Of a stretch of DNA of 64,000 nt, positions 26,027-34,855 are shown piece by piece; position 1 is the stretch's first letter; each line of letters opens with the position of its first letter. The position numbers and the translations under genes are program-made. The notes under the pieces were generated by a model. It was not told the DNA's origin and did not search any database. It saw only the letters and a list, made by a program, of their open reading frames with translations. The stretch comes from Variovorax sp. V213 (GTDB lineage Bacteria; Pseudomonadota; Gammaproteobacteria; Burkholderiales; Burkholderiaceae_C): NCBI RefSeq assembly GCF_041154455.1, contig NZ_AP028665.1:372001-436000 (forward strand), given 5' to 3'.

Positions 26027-27051
26027 TCAGGCCCTTCGAATCGGCACCACCCGTACTTCGGCGGCGCGCGCCCTCAACTGGCCGCACCCGCCGTCGACAT
26101 CCTGGCCGGCCGAATGGCGCAGCTTCGTCAGGACGCCGCGCTCGTGCAGCGTGCGGGCGATCTGTTCGCAGCGCTCCCACGACGGGCGGCTGAACGCCAC
26201 GCCGTCCACCGCGTTGAACGGGATCATGTTCAGCACGCCGTATTTGCCGGAGAGCAGCCTGACGATGCCTTCGATCTCCTCCGGCCCGTCGTTGATGCCT
26301 TCAAGCAGCGTCCACTGGTACTGAATGGGGTAGCCGGTGGCCCGCGCATAGCGCTCGCCTGCGGCGACCAGTTCCTCGGGCGTCATGTTCGGCGCGCGCG
26401 GAAGGAGATTCCTGCGCAGCTCGGCCTTGGTCGTGTGCAGCGAGAGCGCCAGCGCGGGCCTCACGCGGGCCTGGCTCAGCCGCTCGAACGCGCGCGGATC
26501 GCCCACGGTGGAGAACACCAGGTTCTTGTGGCCGATGTTGCCAACGGTGCCGAGCAGTTCGATCGCCTCGATCACGTTGTCCAGGTTGTGGGCCGGCTCA
26601 CCCATGCCCATGAACACCACCTGCGCACCGGCCGGCGCATGCGCGCGAGAGCCACCTGGGCAATGATCTCGGCGCTCCCCACCTGGCGGAGCAAGCCGTC
26701 CCGGCCCGTCATGCAGAACTGGCAACCGACGGCGCACCCCACCTGTGAAGAGACGCACAGGCCGTCCCGAGGCAGCAACACGCTCTCCACGGTCTGGCCG
26801 TCTGCCAGGGCGACGAGCAGCCGCTCGGAACCATCGGCGCCAGGATGCACCGCATGGATGCGCGCGAGCCCCGCAAGCTCGGCCTCGATGGACGGCAGGG
26901 CCTCCAGCAGCGACGACGGAAAGAAGCTCGCCGGCAGCCGCCTGCCGCTGTTGCGCGGCAGCGCATGGGACCATAGGCGCAAGATCCGCTGCTCGTGGCT
27001 GGGGCCCGCGCCGGCTTCCCGGAGTCGTCGTTTCAGTTCGTGGATTCGCAT
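26027..27051 (-). pseudogene. RlmN/Cfr-type radical SAM rRNA methyltransferase, frameshifted
   Basis: Two overlapping frames together encode one RlmN-like protein. The first (from MRIHELKRRLREAG, start 27051) holds VSSQVGCAVGCQFCMTG, the radical-SAM CxxxCxxC cluster. Near 26645 the reading must slip by one base into the frame with VVFMGMGEPAHNLDNV, which continues to the normal C-terminus (LRHSAGQDVDGGCGQLRA). Intact, it would be about 341 residues, a short paralogue without the usual N-terminal extension. The slip lies in an alternating GC run, so a real inactivating indel and a sequencing error are both possible. Confidence 0.8.
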
Positions 27052-27285
27052 GCGCTGCTTGGGGCAAAGGGGATCTTGGGCTTGGCGGAGGTGGCGTGAG
27101 GTGCCCTGCGCGTGACTGGGTACTATCGCCATGCTTCGGTCGAAGTTTCCGTGTCTGCGGCCGCCGGTTCCAGACCAGGACCCGCGCCCCGCTTTTGCGA
27201 TTATCCCGCCACTTGGGGTGCGCAGGCCGCACGCCCCGACCGACGCTACAGGTCGGGCCGATCCATATTCGCTGAACCGCCATTC

Positions 27286-27834
27286 ATGCCAGACGAACCC
27301 CTCACCCCGATCGGATTGGCCGACGCCACCCGAGCGGACACACGCTCGGAGACGCCCAAACCACGCTGGCCGTCCGTTGCGGCCACGTTCATGCTTCACG
27401 CGTGCATCTTGCTCTGCGTTGTCTTGCTGCCTCCCATCGTTTACGACGCCGTTCGAACTTCGACCTACCAAGGCATCGAGTGGCTGCATTTTTCAGGCGG
27501 TGTCACCTATCCCCTGTACGCCATCTACTGGATTTCGAAGCTCAAGAATTTTCGCGCCAGGTTCGTACTGCTTCATCTCACTGTCGTTCTGATGGTCGCA
27601 GTGGCCACGGCCTTCGCGAGCAACCGACACACCCCCATGTTCGTGGCGTTTGTGCCGACCGCGGCTTCCGCCCTTCCGCTTCTCGGTGCATTGGCCTCAT
27701 GGCTGCACGGCAGCCGCAAGCTGGCTGTGACCTACCTTGTCGGGAGCTTGCTCGCACTCCTGATTGCCATACCCTCTTCCTTGCTGATCATCTACGGCAT
27801 GGCGATGTCGTCCGTAGGCTCCATGCGCTATTAG
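27286..27834 (+). CDS. Hypothetical four-helix membrane protein
   Basis: The 182-residue protein has a polar N-terminal segment of about 32 residues, then four predicted membrane helices: ATFMLHACILLCVVLLPPIV, FVLLHLTVVLMVAVATAFA, a third around FVPTAASALPLLGALAS, and YLVGSLLALLIAIPSSLLII. I recognise no family. It is divergent from the RlmN-like gene. The ATG at 27286 is the first Met that keeps a sensible N-terminus. Confidence 0.6.
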   Translation: MPDEPLTPIGLADATRADTRSETPKPRWPSVAATFMLHACILLCVVLLPPIVYDAVRTSTYQGIEWLHFSGGVTYPLYAIYWISKLKNFRARFVLLHLTVVLMVAVATAFASNRHTPMFVAFVPTAASALPLLGALASWLHGSRKLAVTYLVGSLLALLIAIPSSLLIIYGMAMSSVGSMRY

Positions 27835-27948
27835 GTCATCAAGAAAATCGATGAACTGAGCGAGAAACTTTTTGTTGGCGTTTGCGGGCGCGGATTCGCA
27901 CAATCGGGCGCATCAGATCAAGGCGATGCATCGCAGGCCCGAACGAAC

Positions 27949-28479
27949 ATGTCTCGCATCCAGAACGTCGTCACCGCCTACCTTCGCGCGAAGGACCACA
28001 ACCGGCCGCATCTCATGCGGCAGGCTTTCGCCCCCGATGCTCGTCTGGAGATGGTCGTCAATGCCGGGACCATCTCGTTCCCGCCATTGGCGCAAGGCAT
28101 CGAAGCGATCACCGAAGTGCTGGTGCGCCAGTTCTCCCGCTCCTTCGAGAACGTGCACACGCTGTGCATCGGCGCGCCGCCCACGGAAGACTTGCCGCGG
28201 TACGGCTGCCAATGGCTGGTCGGCATGTCCGAGAAGGACAGCCGTGCCGTGCGCGTCGGCTGCGGGCGCTACGACTGGGTCTTCGAGTCCGCGCCCCCGC
28301 GGTTGGCAAGCCGGCTCACGATCACCATCGAACAGATGCTCAGCCTTGCGCCCGAACATCTGGCGCCCTTGATGGCTTGGATCTCGAACCTGTCCGCCCC
28401 CTGGTGCGCGGCGTCCGAACTGACGACAGGCGCACCCGCCATCGCGGAGCTTCAAACGGTCATTGACTACTTCGCCTGA
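27949..28479 (+). CDS. SnoaL/NTF2-like protein
   Basis: This 176-residue protein has the look of an NTF2-like cone fold: an initial helix (IQNVVTAYLRAKDHNRPHLMRQ) followed by FAPDARLEMVVNAGTISF and alternating strands. Such proteins include polyketide cyclases, isomerases and many with no known activity. There is no signal peptide. It converges on the RibD-type reductase gene with 3 bp between the stops. A catalytic role cannot be assigned. Confidence 0.68.
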   Translation: MSRIQNVVTAYLRAKDHNRPHLMRQAFAPDARLEMVVNAGTISFPPLAQGIEAITEVLVRQFSRSFENVHTLCIGAPPTEDLPRYGCQWLVGMSEKDSRAVRVGCGRYDWVFESAPPRLASRLTITIEQMLSLAPEHLAPLMAWISNLSAPWCAASELTTGAPAIAELQTVIDYFA

Positions 28480-28482
28480 TAT

Positions 28483-29154
28483 TCACGTCGTGCCCCCGGC
28501 CATCCTGGCGCGCCGGGCCAGTTCTTTCGCGCTGGGCGCGGCCTCCTCGCCGAGCGAGCCAAGCTGGATGTCTCCAGCTGGAACGTAGGTGCTCATCACG
28601 ACGCCGGTCGTCGAAACCTTCGAGGCCACGAGCCGCAGTGCGCACGGCCTTGCCCCGTTTTCGAACAACCGTTTTCCATGGCCAAGAACCACGGGGTACG
28701 TCCACACGTTGTATTCGTCGATGAGCGATGCGGCCTGCAGCGTCTGGATCAGGTTGCCGCTGCCGATGATCTGAAGGTGGAGTCCGGGCTGATCCTTGAG
28801 CGCGGTGATGGCTGCAACGATGTCGCCGCCAAGCCATGAAGAATTGTTCCATTGCAATGACTTCGGGGTGCGGGACGCCACATGCTTCTTTGCCGCATTG
28901 AGCGTCCTTGCAATCGGATCATGCGCCGGCTGGTAGGGCCAATAGGCCTCGAAGATTTCGTAGGTTCTGCGGCCGAGCACGAGCTCCCGATCCTTGCCGT
29001 CGAAACCCGCCGCCGAAAGATCCATTCCTGCGCCTCCGAAAGCGAACAGCCAGCCACCCAAGCTGAAGTTTCCGGTGGGGTCTTCGGTCGGTCCGCCTGG
29101 TGCCTGCATGACACCATCCAGCGACGTGAACGTGGACGCGATGAGTTTCCTCAT
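28483..29154 (-). CDS. Dihydrofolate reductase/RibD C-terminal family protein
   Basis: The 223-residue protein belongs to the RibD C-terminal/DHFR-like family, with KLIASTFTSLDGVMQAPGGP, ELVLGRRTYEIFEAYWP and LQIIGSGNLIQTL. Family members bind NADPH and reduce varied substrates; many are annotated only as dihydrofolate reductase family. It starts one base after the stop of the giant fusion gene, so it is the last gene of that four-gene operon. Its link to that system is positional. Confidence 0.9.
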   Translation of the reverse strand: MRKLIASTFTSLDGVMQAPGGPTEDPTGNFSLGGWLFAFGGAGMDLSAAGFDGKDRELVLGRRTYEIFEAYWPYQPAHDPIARTLNAAKKHVASRTPKSLQWNNSSWLGGDIVAAITALKDQPGLHLQIIGSGNLIQTLQAASLIDEYNVWTYPVVLGHGKRLFENGARPCALRLVASKVSTTGVVMSTYVPAGDIQLGSLGEEAAPSAKELARRARMAGGTT

Positions 29155-29155
29155 G

Positions 29156-32100
29156 TCACTCTCCCGAGAGTGCACGACGTTGTGCGCTTGTGCGCGGTTC
29201 TGGCCGATTGTCGTCATCGCATGCGAAGCGCGCCGGTCCCTCCACCGCCCACCCGCTGTCGCCGGCCGGATCGAGGTCGCGATGGCACCGCGTGAGCCCG
29301 TCGTCCAGGTCGAGGGTGACGCCGATGCGCCAATGGCCGCCGGCGCCGAGCTCCACCTGCAGCATGGCGAAGCCGCTGCCGGTGCCCACGGCCGCCGTCA
29401 CCATGGTGGCGACGAAGGCCCCGGGCACGCGGCCGAGTTCGACCTGGCCATCGAGCCAGAACGCGTCGGGACGCGCATTGACGAAGATCCAGGGTGCATA
29501 CAGGCCCGAGGACACGACCGAGATCACCTCCACCGGCCCGCCCGCCGCCTGCAGCCAGAGGCTCGACACGCTCGACATGTGCCGGTCGCCAGACAGCACC
29601 ACCACGTGGCGCGCGCTGGTGTCGCGCAGCAGCTCGAGCAGCGCGCGCTGGGAGGCCGGGTACCCGCTCCAGTCGTCCAGCCCCAGGCGCTCGGCCGGGT
29701 CGCCGAAGACGGCGGCGCGCGGCATCGGGAACAGCGCCACCGGCGACACGATGAACTTGGGCACCGCGGCGGGCGCGGCCTCCAGCCACTTTTTCAGGTC
29801 GCCCAGGCCGGCCTCGGCGCGGATCGCTGCGTGGTCCAGGGGCGCGGCTTGCGCGTCCGTGCGCAGCGCCCGCCGCTGGCGCGTGCTGCGCGTGTCGAGC
29901 ATGTAGAACGGAAAGCCGGCCGGCGCGATGCGGTAGTCGAAGGGACGCTGGTCGCGATGCGGGCCGATGCCCTTCACCAGCTTGTGCTGCTGCGCGAAGT
30001 AGCCGTCGAGCGCGGCGCGCACGGCCGGCGTTCCATAGGGGTCGGGGCCCGGCTCCCAGTCGTCCATCACCTCGTGATCGTCGAGCAGCGGATAGGTCGG
30101 CAGCGAGGCCATCACCTGCCGCAGCGCCTCCAGCCTGAAGCTGAGCGCATAGGCCTGGCCGACGTCGTCGCCGCCCGCCGGTACGAAGAGCCCCGCGGTC
30201 TGGTCGACATACACCTGGTCGCCGGCCAGCACCAGCAGCTGCGGCTTGTGCGGTGGCGCGAGCAGCTCGAGCCGCTGCGCGAGCCGCCGATACGACGCCT
30301 GTGCGGGCACCCGGTCGACCAGGCCCGGCACGTACTGGCAACTGGCGAGCGCGAAGCACAGCGAGGCCTGCGCGGGCTCGCCCTCGCGCTGCACGGCGCC
30401 GGTCCATGCCGGGTCGAGGCGCACCACGGCGCGCTCGCGCTGCGCGTCGGTGGCCGCGTCCAGCGTCCGCATCACCTGCGTGCGGATGGGCTCGATGGGT
30501 GCGTCCTGCGGCTCTGCGAACAGCCCGGGCGCCATCCGCGGGCCCAGCACGTCGATGGGGCCGCGCGCCATGGGCAGGTCGTCGTGCGCCGTCAGCACCG
30601 CGAAGCCCTGGTACTCGGCGAGCCGCTCGTCGAAGAGGTCGACCTCCACCGCCTCCTGCAGCAGCTTCTCGCGCGTGGTCGGGAGCGCCACCATCCACTC
30701 GAAGTCGAAGCACCACCGCCCGTCGCGGCGCCGCGCGGGCACGAAGACCACGGCGCGCGCCGACACATGCGCGGGCGGCGGACGCAGCGCCAGCCGGCAA
30801 TGCAGCCGGCCCGCGTGGCCCGCCGCGCGGCTCGCATGGCCCAGCCACGGGCCGGTCCACGGCAGGCGGGCCACCCAGTCGGGCGGCACCGGCTCGCCGG
30901 GGCCGGGCTTCTTGTCGAAGGCCTCGAGGAACCGTACGATGTGCGGGAACACGTCGGTGCAGGCCTTCTCGCCGATCAGCGTGTCCTGGTGACCGTAGGC
31001 GCCGAGCACCAGCAGCTGGTGCGGCGTGCCTTCGCCGAGGAACAGGTCGCCCCCGGAAGGCTTCGACGGGTCCGGCAGCTCCGGTGGCTCCCGCGGCAGC
31101 CCGCCGTCCTTGCCGAACACGCGCTTGAGCAGCCAGAAGCTCTCGTACGAGCCGCGCCAGTCGAACACCGCGTTGCGTTGGCCATGCAGCATGAACACTG
31201 GAAAGCCGAAGCGCTGGCCGACCTGCTCGAAGCCGACCGCGTGGCCCTGCCCGCCGGCGTCGGTCAGCACCTCCTCGCGGGCGTAGTTGCCGACCTGGGC
31301 AAGGCCCCGCAGCTTCACGAAACCGTAGATCGAATCGAGCGCATCGAGCGTGTCCTTGCCGATGTTGTGCAGCCGCATGGTCTGGCCGAAGATGGCGTCG
31401 GCCCGGTGCCGCACGGCCGCAAAGCCCGGCGCCTTGCGCAGGCGCTCGGCCTCGCCGTCGTCGTCGGGATAGGGAAAGGTCGCCAGCAGGCCGTCGACGA
31501 GCAGGCGCTTCATGGTCGTGAGCGCGGGGCGCGTGTCGAACTCGTCGGTGCCGATGAACTGCTGCAGGTAGCCCGCCACATAGCCCCGGAAGCGGTTGAA
31601 GGCCGTGGCGCGCAGCAGCGGCCCTACCTGCGACAGCACCACCGCGCCGATGGACGCATGCAGCCCCGGCAGGCGCAGCACCGCCACGCTGAACATGGCG
31701 GCACCGATGCAGTGCGCCACCACGTCGACCTGTACCGGCGCCGCATCGTCGGGCGTCCCGTACGCTGCCTGCACGGTGCGCAAGGCATCCGGGATATCGG
31801 CCTCGGCCACCTCGTCGAACGACCAGTAGGCCCGCGGCAGGTGCGGAAAGCCGATGCTGGTGCGCAGGTCGAGCACCCAGACCTCGCGCCCGGCCTCGAG
31901 CAGGCTGTGCACCAGGTTGCCGGGAATGCTCTTGTGCGCGAAGGTGGAACCGCTCGCGCCATAGCCGTGGATCAGCATCACGGGCCGCGTGCCTGCGCGG
32001 CGCATCGGCGGGCGGTAGCGCGACAGCAGCCGCGGCGGCGCGCTGCCCGGGCCGGCCGCGGTGGCGAGCTCGACCGGCTCGGGCCGCACGCCGTGCACCT

Positions 32101-34825
32101 CGCCCGGCAGGCGCTCCCAGTCGTGCCGCGGCGAATCGGGCGGCGGCACGAAGTGCAGCAGGTGAACGTGCAGCACGATGCGCAGCACCCACAGCGCCAG
32201 TTCGGCCAGGTCCCCCAGCTGGTTGGGCATGTCCTGCTGGTGCTCGACGCGCAGCAGGGGTTGCAGCTGCTCGACGAAGTAGGAAGGGTCCAGCACCATC
32301 CGGCCCAGCGGCTTCGCCCCCTCGGGGCCGACGCGCTGCAGTTCGCCCTCGCTCAATTGCCGCCACGGGTTGCCGCCCTCGACGAAGGCGATGCGCTTGG
32401 TGAGCCGCAGCCGGTCGCCCACCTTCAGCGGCGGGTCGTGCTCGACCCGCTCCACCGTCCAGTCGTATTCGATGAGGCGCACCTGCCCGAGGTGGGAACA
32501 CAGCGCCATCAGGTCGGCCATGGCGGCGCCTTCGAAGCTCACGCTCTCGTCGCCGTCGTCGCCGTCGTTGCCGCTCGGACCCGCCATGGACGCGCGCACA
32601 GACAGCAGCACCTGCGCCAGCGCCAGCAGCTTCTTGCGCGCCAGCGCGTGGCTGCGCAGGATGCGCTCGATGCTGTCGCTCTTCTCGCGCACCAGCATCG
32701 ATGCGGTGCCGGCGCAATGCGCGACCGGCGCGTTGTCGCCCTTGCCGAAGCGCAGGACCACCACCGGCTGGGCCAGCGCGCGAGGCGTCGCGCGCAGGGC
32801 CGGCACGTCGATGGGCTCGAACTCCACCTCGGCACTCAGCGCGAAGGCCTGGCCGTCGATGTGCACGCGGCCCGTCATGCGCTCGCGCAACGAAACGCGC
32901 GTGGGTGCGGGCGCGCGGGGACGGGTCAGGTCGCGGCGCAACGGGCGCTGCGACGCCGGCGGCTGCGGCGAACCGGCCAGCGCCAGGCTCCAGTCCGCGG
33001 CCAGTACCGGCACTGCGCGCTCGGCCAGCGCGGCGATGGTGAGCGAAGGGTTGATGCCGAGCGACACCGGCACGATCGAGCCGTCGAGCACCGCCAGGCC
33101 CGGCAGCAGCGACGGCGTGGCCGCCGCGCGGTCGTAGACGCGGCCCCAGCTGTCGACCACGCCATACTCGCGCGAGTCGGCCATGCGGCAGCCGCCCAGC
33201 GGGTGCACCGTCAACACGGAGCCCACCGGATCCAGGCGGCCCTCCAGGCTGCGCAACGGTGGCAGCGGGTTCCACAGCGGGTTGGGCAGCACGCGCCCGC
33301 CAAGCCCGCCCGCGCCGTCGTGGGCCGCATGCAGCGCACGCATCTGCGCCGCGAACACCGGCAGGGCCGCGACCTTGTCCCACATGACGCGCACCTGCGC
33401 ATCGGCCAGCACGGCATCGCTGCCGCCACAGCCGACCAGTTCGATGGTGCCGGCGGCGCCGTCGTCGCCCATCATTCCGTAGACCGGCGTGCGGCGCAGC
33501 ATGTCGTCGTCCACGGCCAGCGGATCGCGCCCCTCGTCCGGCGCGTGGAGGTCGAGGTCCATCTGCGCGAGCGCCTGCAGGGCGTCGGTGGTGGTCACGA
33601 CTTCGGCCAGCAGGCGGCGCAGCGGCGCGGGAATGGCGAACTCCTCGATCACCAGCGGGCGCTCGCCTTTTTTTGCGCAGGTGCGAAGCAGGCCGGTGAT
33701 GGTCGGCCCGATGCCGCGCTGCGCCGGTGCGTCGCCTTCGGGTGCGCTGGACAGCGCTTCGTCGTTCTGCGCGGCCGCCACCGCGATCATGTCCGCGTTG
33801 GCCGAGAAGCCCTCGCCCAGCGCCTGCGAGATGGGCAGGCCCGCGGCCTCGGAGCGCTTGAGCAGCTCGGTGGAACCCAGCGTGCCGGCCGCCACCACCA
33901 CCCGCCGCGCGCGCACCACGTAGGGCCGGGCGTTGTCGGTGCGTGCCTTGCGCCGATCGGTGAAGAAGAACTCGACCGCATAGCCGCGCCCTTCCGGCAA
34001 GGCCGCGATGCGGTACGCGGTGCCACCGGTGAAGAGGCGCGCGCCGCGTGCACGGGCCAGCGCCAGGTAGTTGGTGTCCAGCGATTTCTTGGCGCGGTGG
34101 TTGCAGCCGCTCACGCAGTCGCCGCAGCGCAGGCAGCGGTGCATCGCCACCTGGGCGGGCGTGCGCGTGCCGTCGGCAAAAGCGATGGCGACGTGGGCCT
34201 TGCCGCACGATGCCGCATGCAGGCGCGTACCGGCCTTCAGCAGGGAGTCGAGCTTGGAGACACTCTCGGGGATCTGCTCCAGCGCCAGCATGGCCTCGGC
34301 CTTGTCGTAGCCCTGCGCCAGCGCGGCAAGGTCGAGGCCCGCGGGCCACGCGCCGCCCTCGAAGGCGTCGGACGTGGCGCGCTCCATCACCGCCGCGTTG
34401 ATGAGCGACCCGCCGCCCAGACCGTTGCCCAGCAGCGCGTTCACATCGCCGCCCAGGCGCAGGTCGAACAGCCCCGAGGCGTTGCCGCGCGCGGGCCTGC
34501 CGTCCTGCATGCTGAAGCGCACGTGCCCCGGCAGCTCGGCGAAGGTGGCCGGAAATTCACCCGGCAGGTATTCGCTGCCGCGCTCCAGCAGGTAGACCTT
34601 GATCGGCACCGCGCCGGGCGCGATGCCGGGCGCTGCGTCCACGGCCAGCGCGCCCGCCAGCCTTGCCGCCGCCACCGCGCCGCCGTAGCCGCTGCCGATG
34701 ACCAGCACGTCGCAGTGCAGAGCGTCGGGCGGCGCCGCGAGGATCTCGCGTACCAGCACCTCGGCACCCTGCGAGAGCAGGCGGTCGCCCGGTGCATCGT
34801 CGTCGTGGCGGCGGCCTTCGTTCAT
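29156..34825 (-). CDS. GMC oxidoreductase / alpha/beta hydrolase / PhoD-like phosphatase fusion
   Basis: The 1889-residue protein joins three enzyme-like domains. Residues about 36-610 form a cholesterol-oxidase-like GMC oxidoreductase: GSGYGG at 44-49, a Cys-rich CLRCGDCVSGC near 229, HPLGGCRM near 540 and NPSLTIAALAE near 592. A linker of unknown fold follows. At about 940-1400 lies an alpha/beta hydrolase with LIHGYGASGS near 950 and AHCIGA, whose nucleophile position is Cys1039 instead of Ser. At about 1485-1850 is a PhoD-like metallophosphatase with LAGDQVYVD, DDHEVMDDW and LSGDRHMSS. No signal peptide was seen. It follows its two-component genes by 30 bp. Confidence 0.9.
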   Translation of the reverse strand: MNEGRRHDDDAPGDRLLSQGAEVLVREILAAPPDALHCDVLVIGSGYGGAVAAARLAGALAVDAAPGIAPGAVPIKVYLLERGSEYLPGEFPATFAELPGHVRFSMQDGRPARGNASGLFDLRLGGDVNALLGNGLGGGSLINAAVMERATSDAFEGGAWPAGLDLAALAQGYDKAEAMLALEQIPESVSKLDSLLKAGTRLHAASCGKAHVAIAFADGTRTPAQVAMHRCLRCGDCVSGCNHRAKKSLDTNYLALARARGARLFTGGTAYRIAALPEGRGYAVEFFFTDRRKARTDNARPYVVRARRVVVAAGTLGSTELLKRSEAAGLPISQALGEGFSANADMIAVAAAQNDEALSSAPEGDAPAQRGIGPTITGLLRTCAKKGERPLVIEEFAIPAPLRRLLAEVVTTTDALQALAQMDLDLHAPDEGRDPLAVDDDMLRRTPVYGMMGDDGAAGTIELVGCGGSDAVLADAQVRVMWDKVAALPVFAAQMRALHAAHDGAGGLGGRVLPNPLWNPLPPLRSLEGRLDPVGSVLTVHPLGGCRMADSREYGVVDSWGRVYDRAAATPSLLPGLAVLDGSIVPVSLGINPSLTIAALAERAVPVLAADWSLALAGSPQPPASQRPLRRDLTRPRAPAPTRVSLRERMTGRVHIDGQAFALSAEVEFEPIDVPALRATPRALAQPVVVLRFGKGDNAPVAHCAGTASMLVREKSDSIERILRSHALARKKLLALAQVLLSVRASMAGPSGNDGDDGDESVSFEGAAMADLMALCSHLGQVRLIEYDWTVERVEHDPPLKVGDRLRLTKRIAFVEGGNPWRQLSEGELQRVGPEGAKPLGRMVLDPSYFVEQLQPLLRVEHQQDMPNQLGDLAELALWVLRIVLHVHLLHFVPPPDSPRHDWERLPGEVHGVRPEPVELATAAGPGSAPPRLLSRYRPPMRRAGTRPVMLIHGYGASGSTFAHKSIPGNLVHSLLEAGREVWVLDLRTSIGFPHLPRAYWSFDEVAEADIPDALRTVQAAYGTPDDAAPVQVDVVAHCIGAAMFSVAVLRLPGLHASIGAVVLSQVGPLLRATAFNRFRGYVAGYLQQFIGTDEFDTRPALTTMKRLLVDGLLATFPYPDDDGEAERLRKAPGFAAVRHRADAIFGQTMRLHNIGKDTLDALDSIYGFVKLRGLAQVGNYAREEVLTDAGGQGHAVGFEQVGQRFGFPVFMLHGQRNAVFDWRGSYESFWLLKRVFGKDGGLPREPPELPDPSKPSGGDLFLGEGTPHQLLVLGAYGHQDTLIGEKACTDVFPHIVRFLEAFDKKPGPGEPVPPDWVARLPWTGPWLGHASRAAGHAGRLHCRLALRPPPAHVSARAVVFVPARRRDGRWCFDFEWMVALPTTREKLLQEAVEVDLFDERLAEYQGFAVLTAHDDLPMARGPIDVLGPRMAPGLFAEPQDAPIEPIRTQVMRTLDAATDAQRERAVVRLDPAWTGAVQREGEPAQASLCFALASCQYVPGLVDRVPAQASYRRLAQRLELLAPPHKPQLLVLAGDQVYVDQTAGLFVPAGGDDVGQAYALSFRLEALRQVMASLPTYPLLDDHEVMDDWEPGPDPYGTPAVRAALDGYFAQQHKLVKGIGPHRDQRPFDYRIAPAGFPFYMLDTRSTRQRRALRTDAQAAPLDHAAIRAEAGLGDLKKWLEAAPAAVPKFIVSPVALFPMPRAAVFGDPAERLGLDDWSGYPASQRALLELLRDTSARHVVVLSGDRHMSSVSSLWLQAAGGPVEVISVVSSGLYAPWIFVNARPDAFWLDGQVELGRVPGAFVATMVTAAVGTGSGFAMLQVELGAGGHWRIGVTLDLDDGLTRCHRDLDPAGDSGWAVEGPARFACDDDNRPEPRTSAQRRALSGE

Positions 34826-34855
34826 GTTCGGCTCCTCGCGGGATGGGTGGCGGAT

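Noticed and set aside
31200..31700. Possible split of the giant gene into separate genes by frameshift
   Set aside because: The frame is continuous from 34825 to 29156 with all domain motifs in the same frame, so no break is needed.
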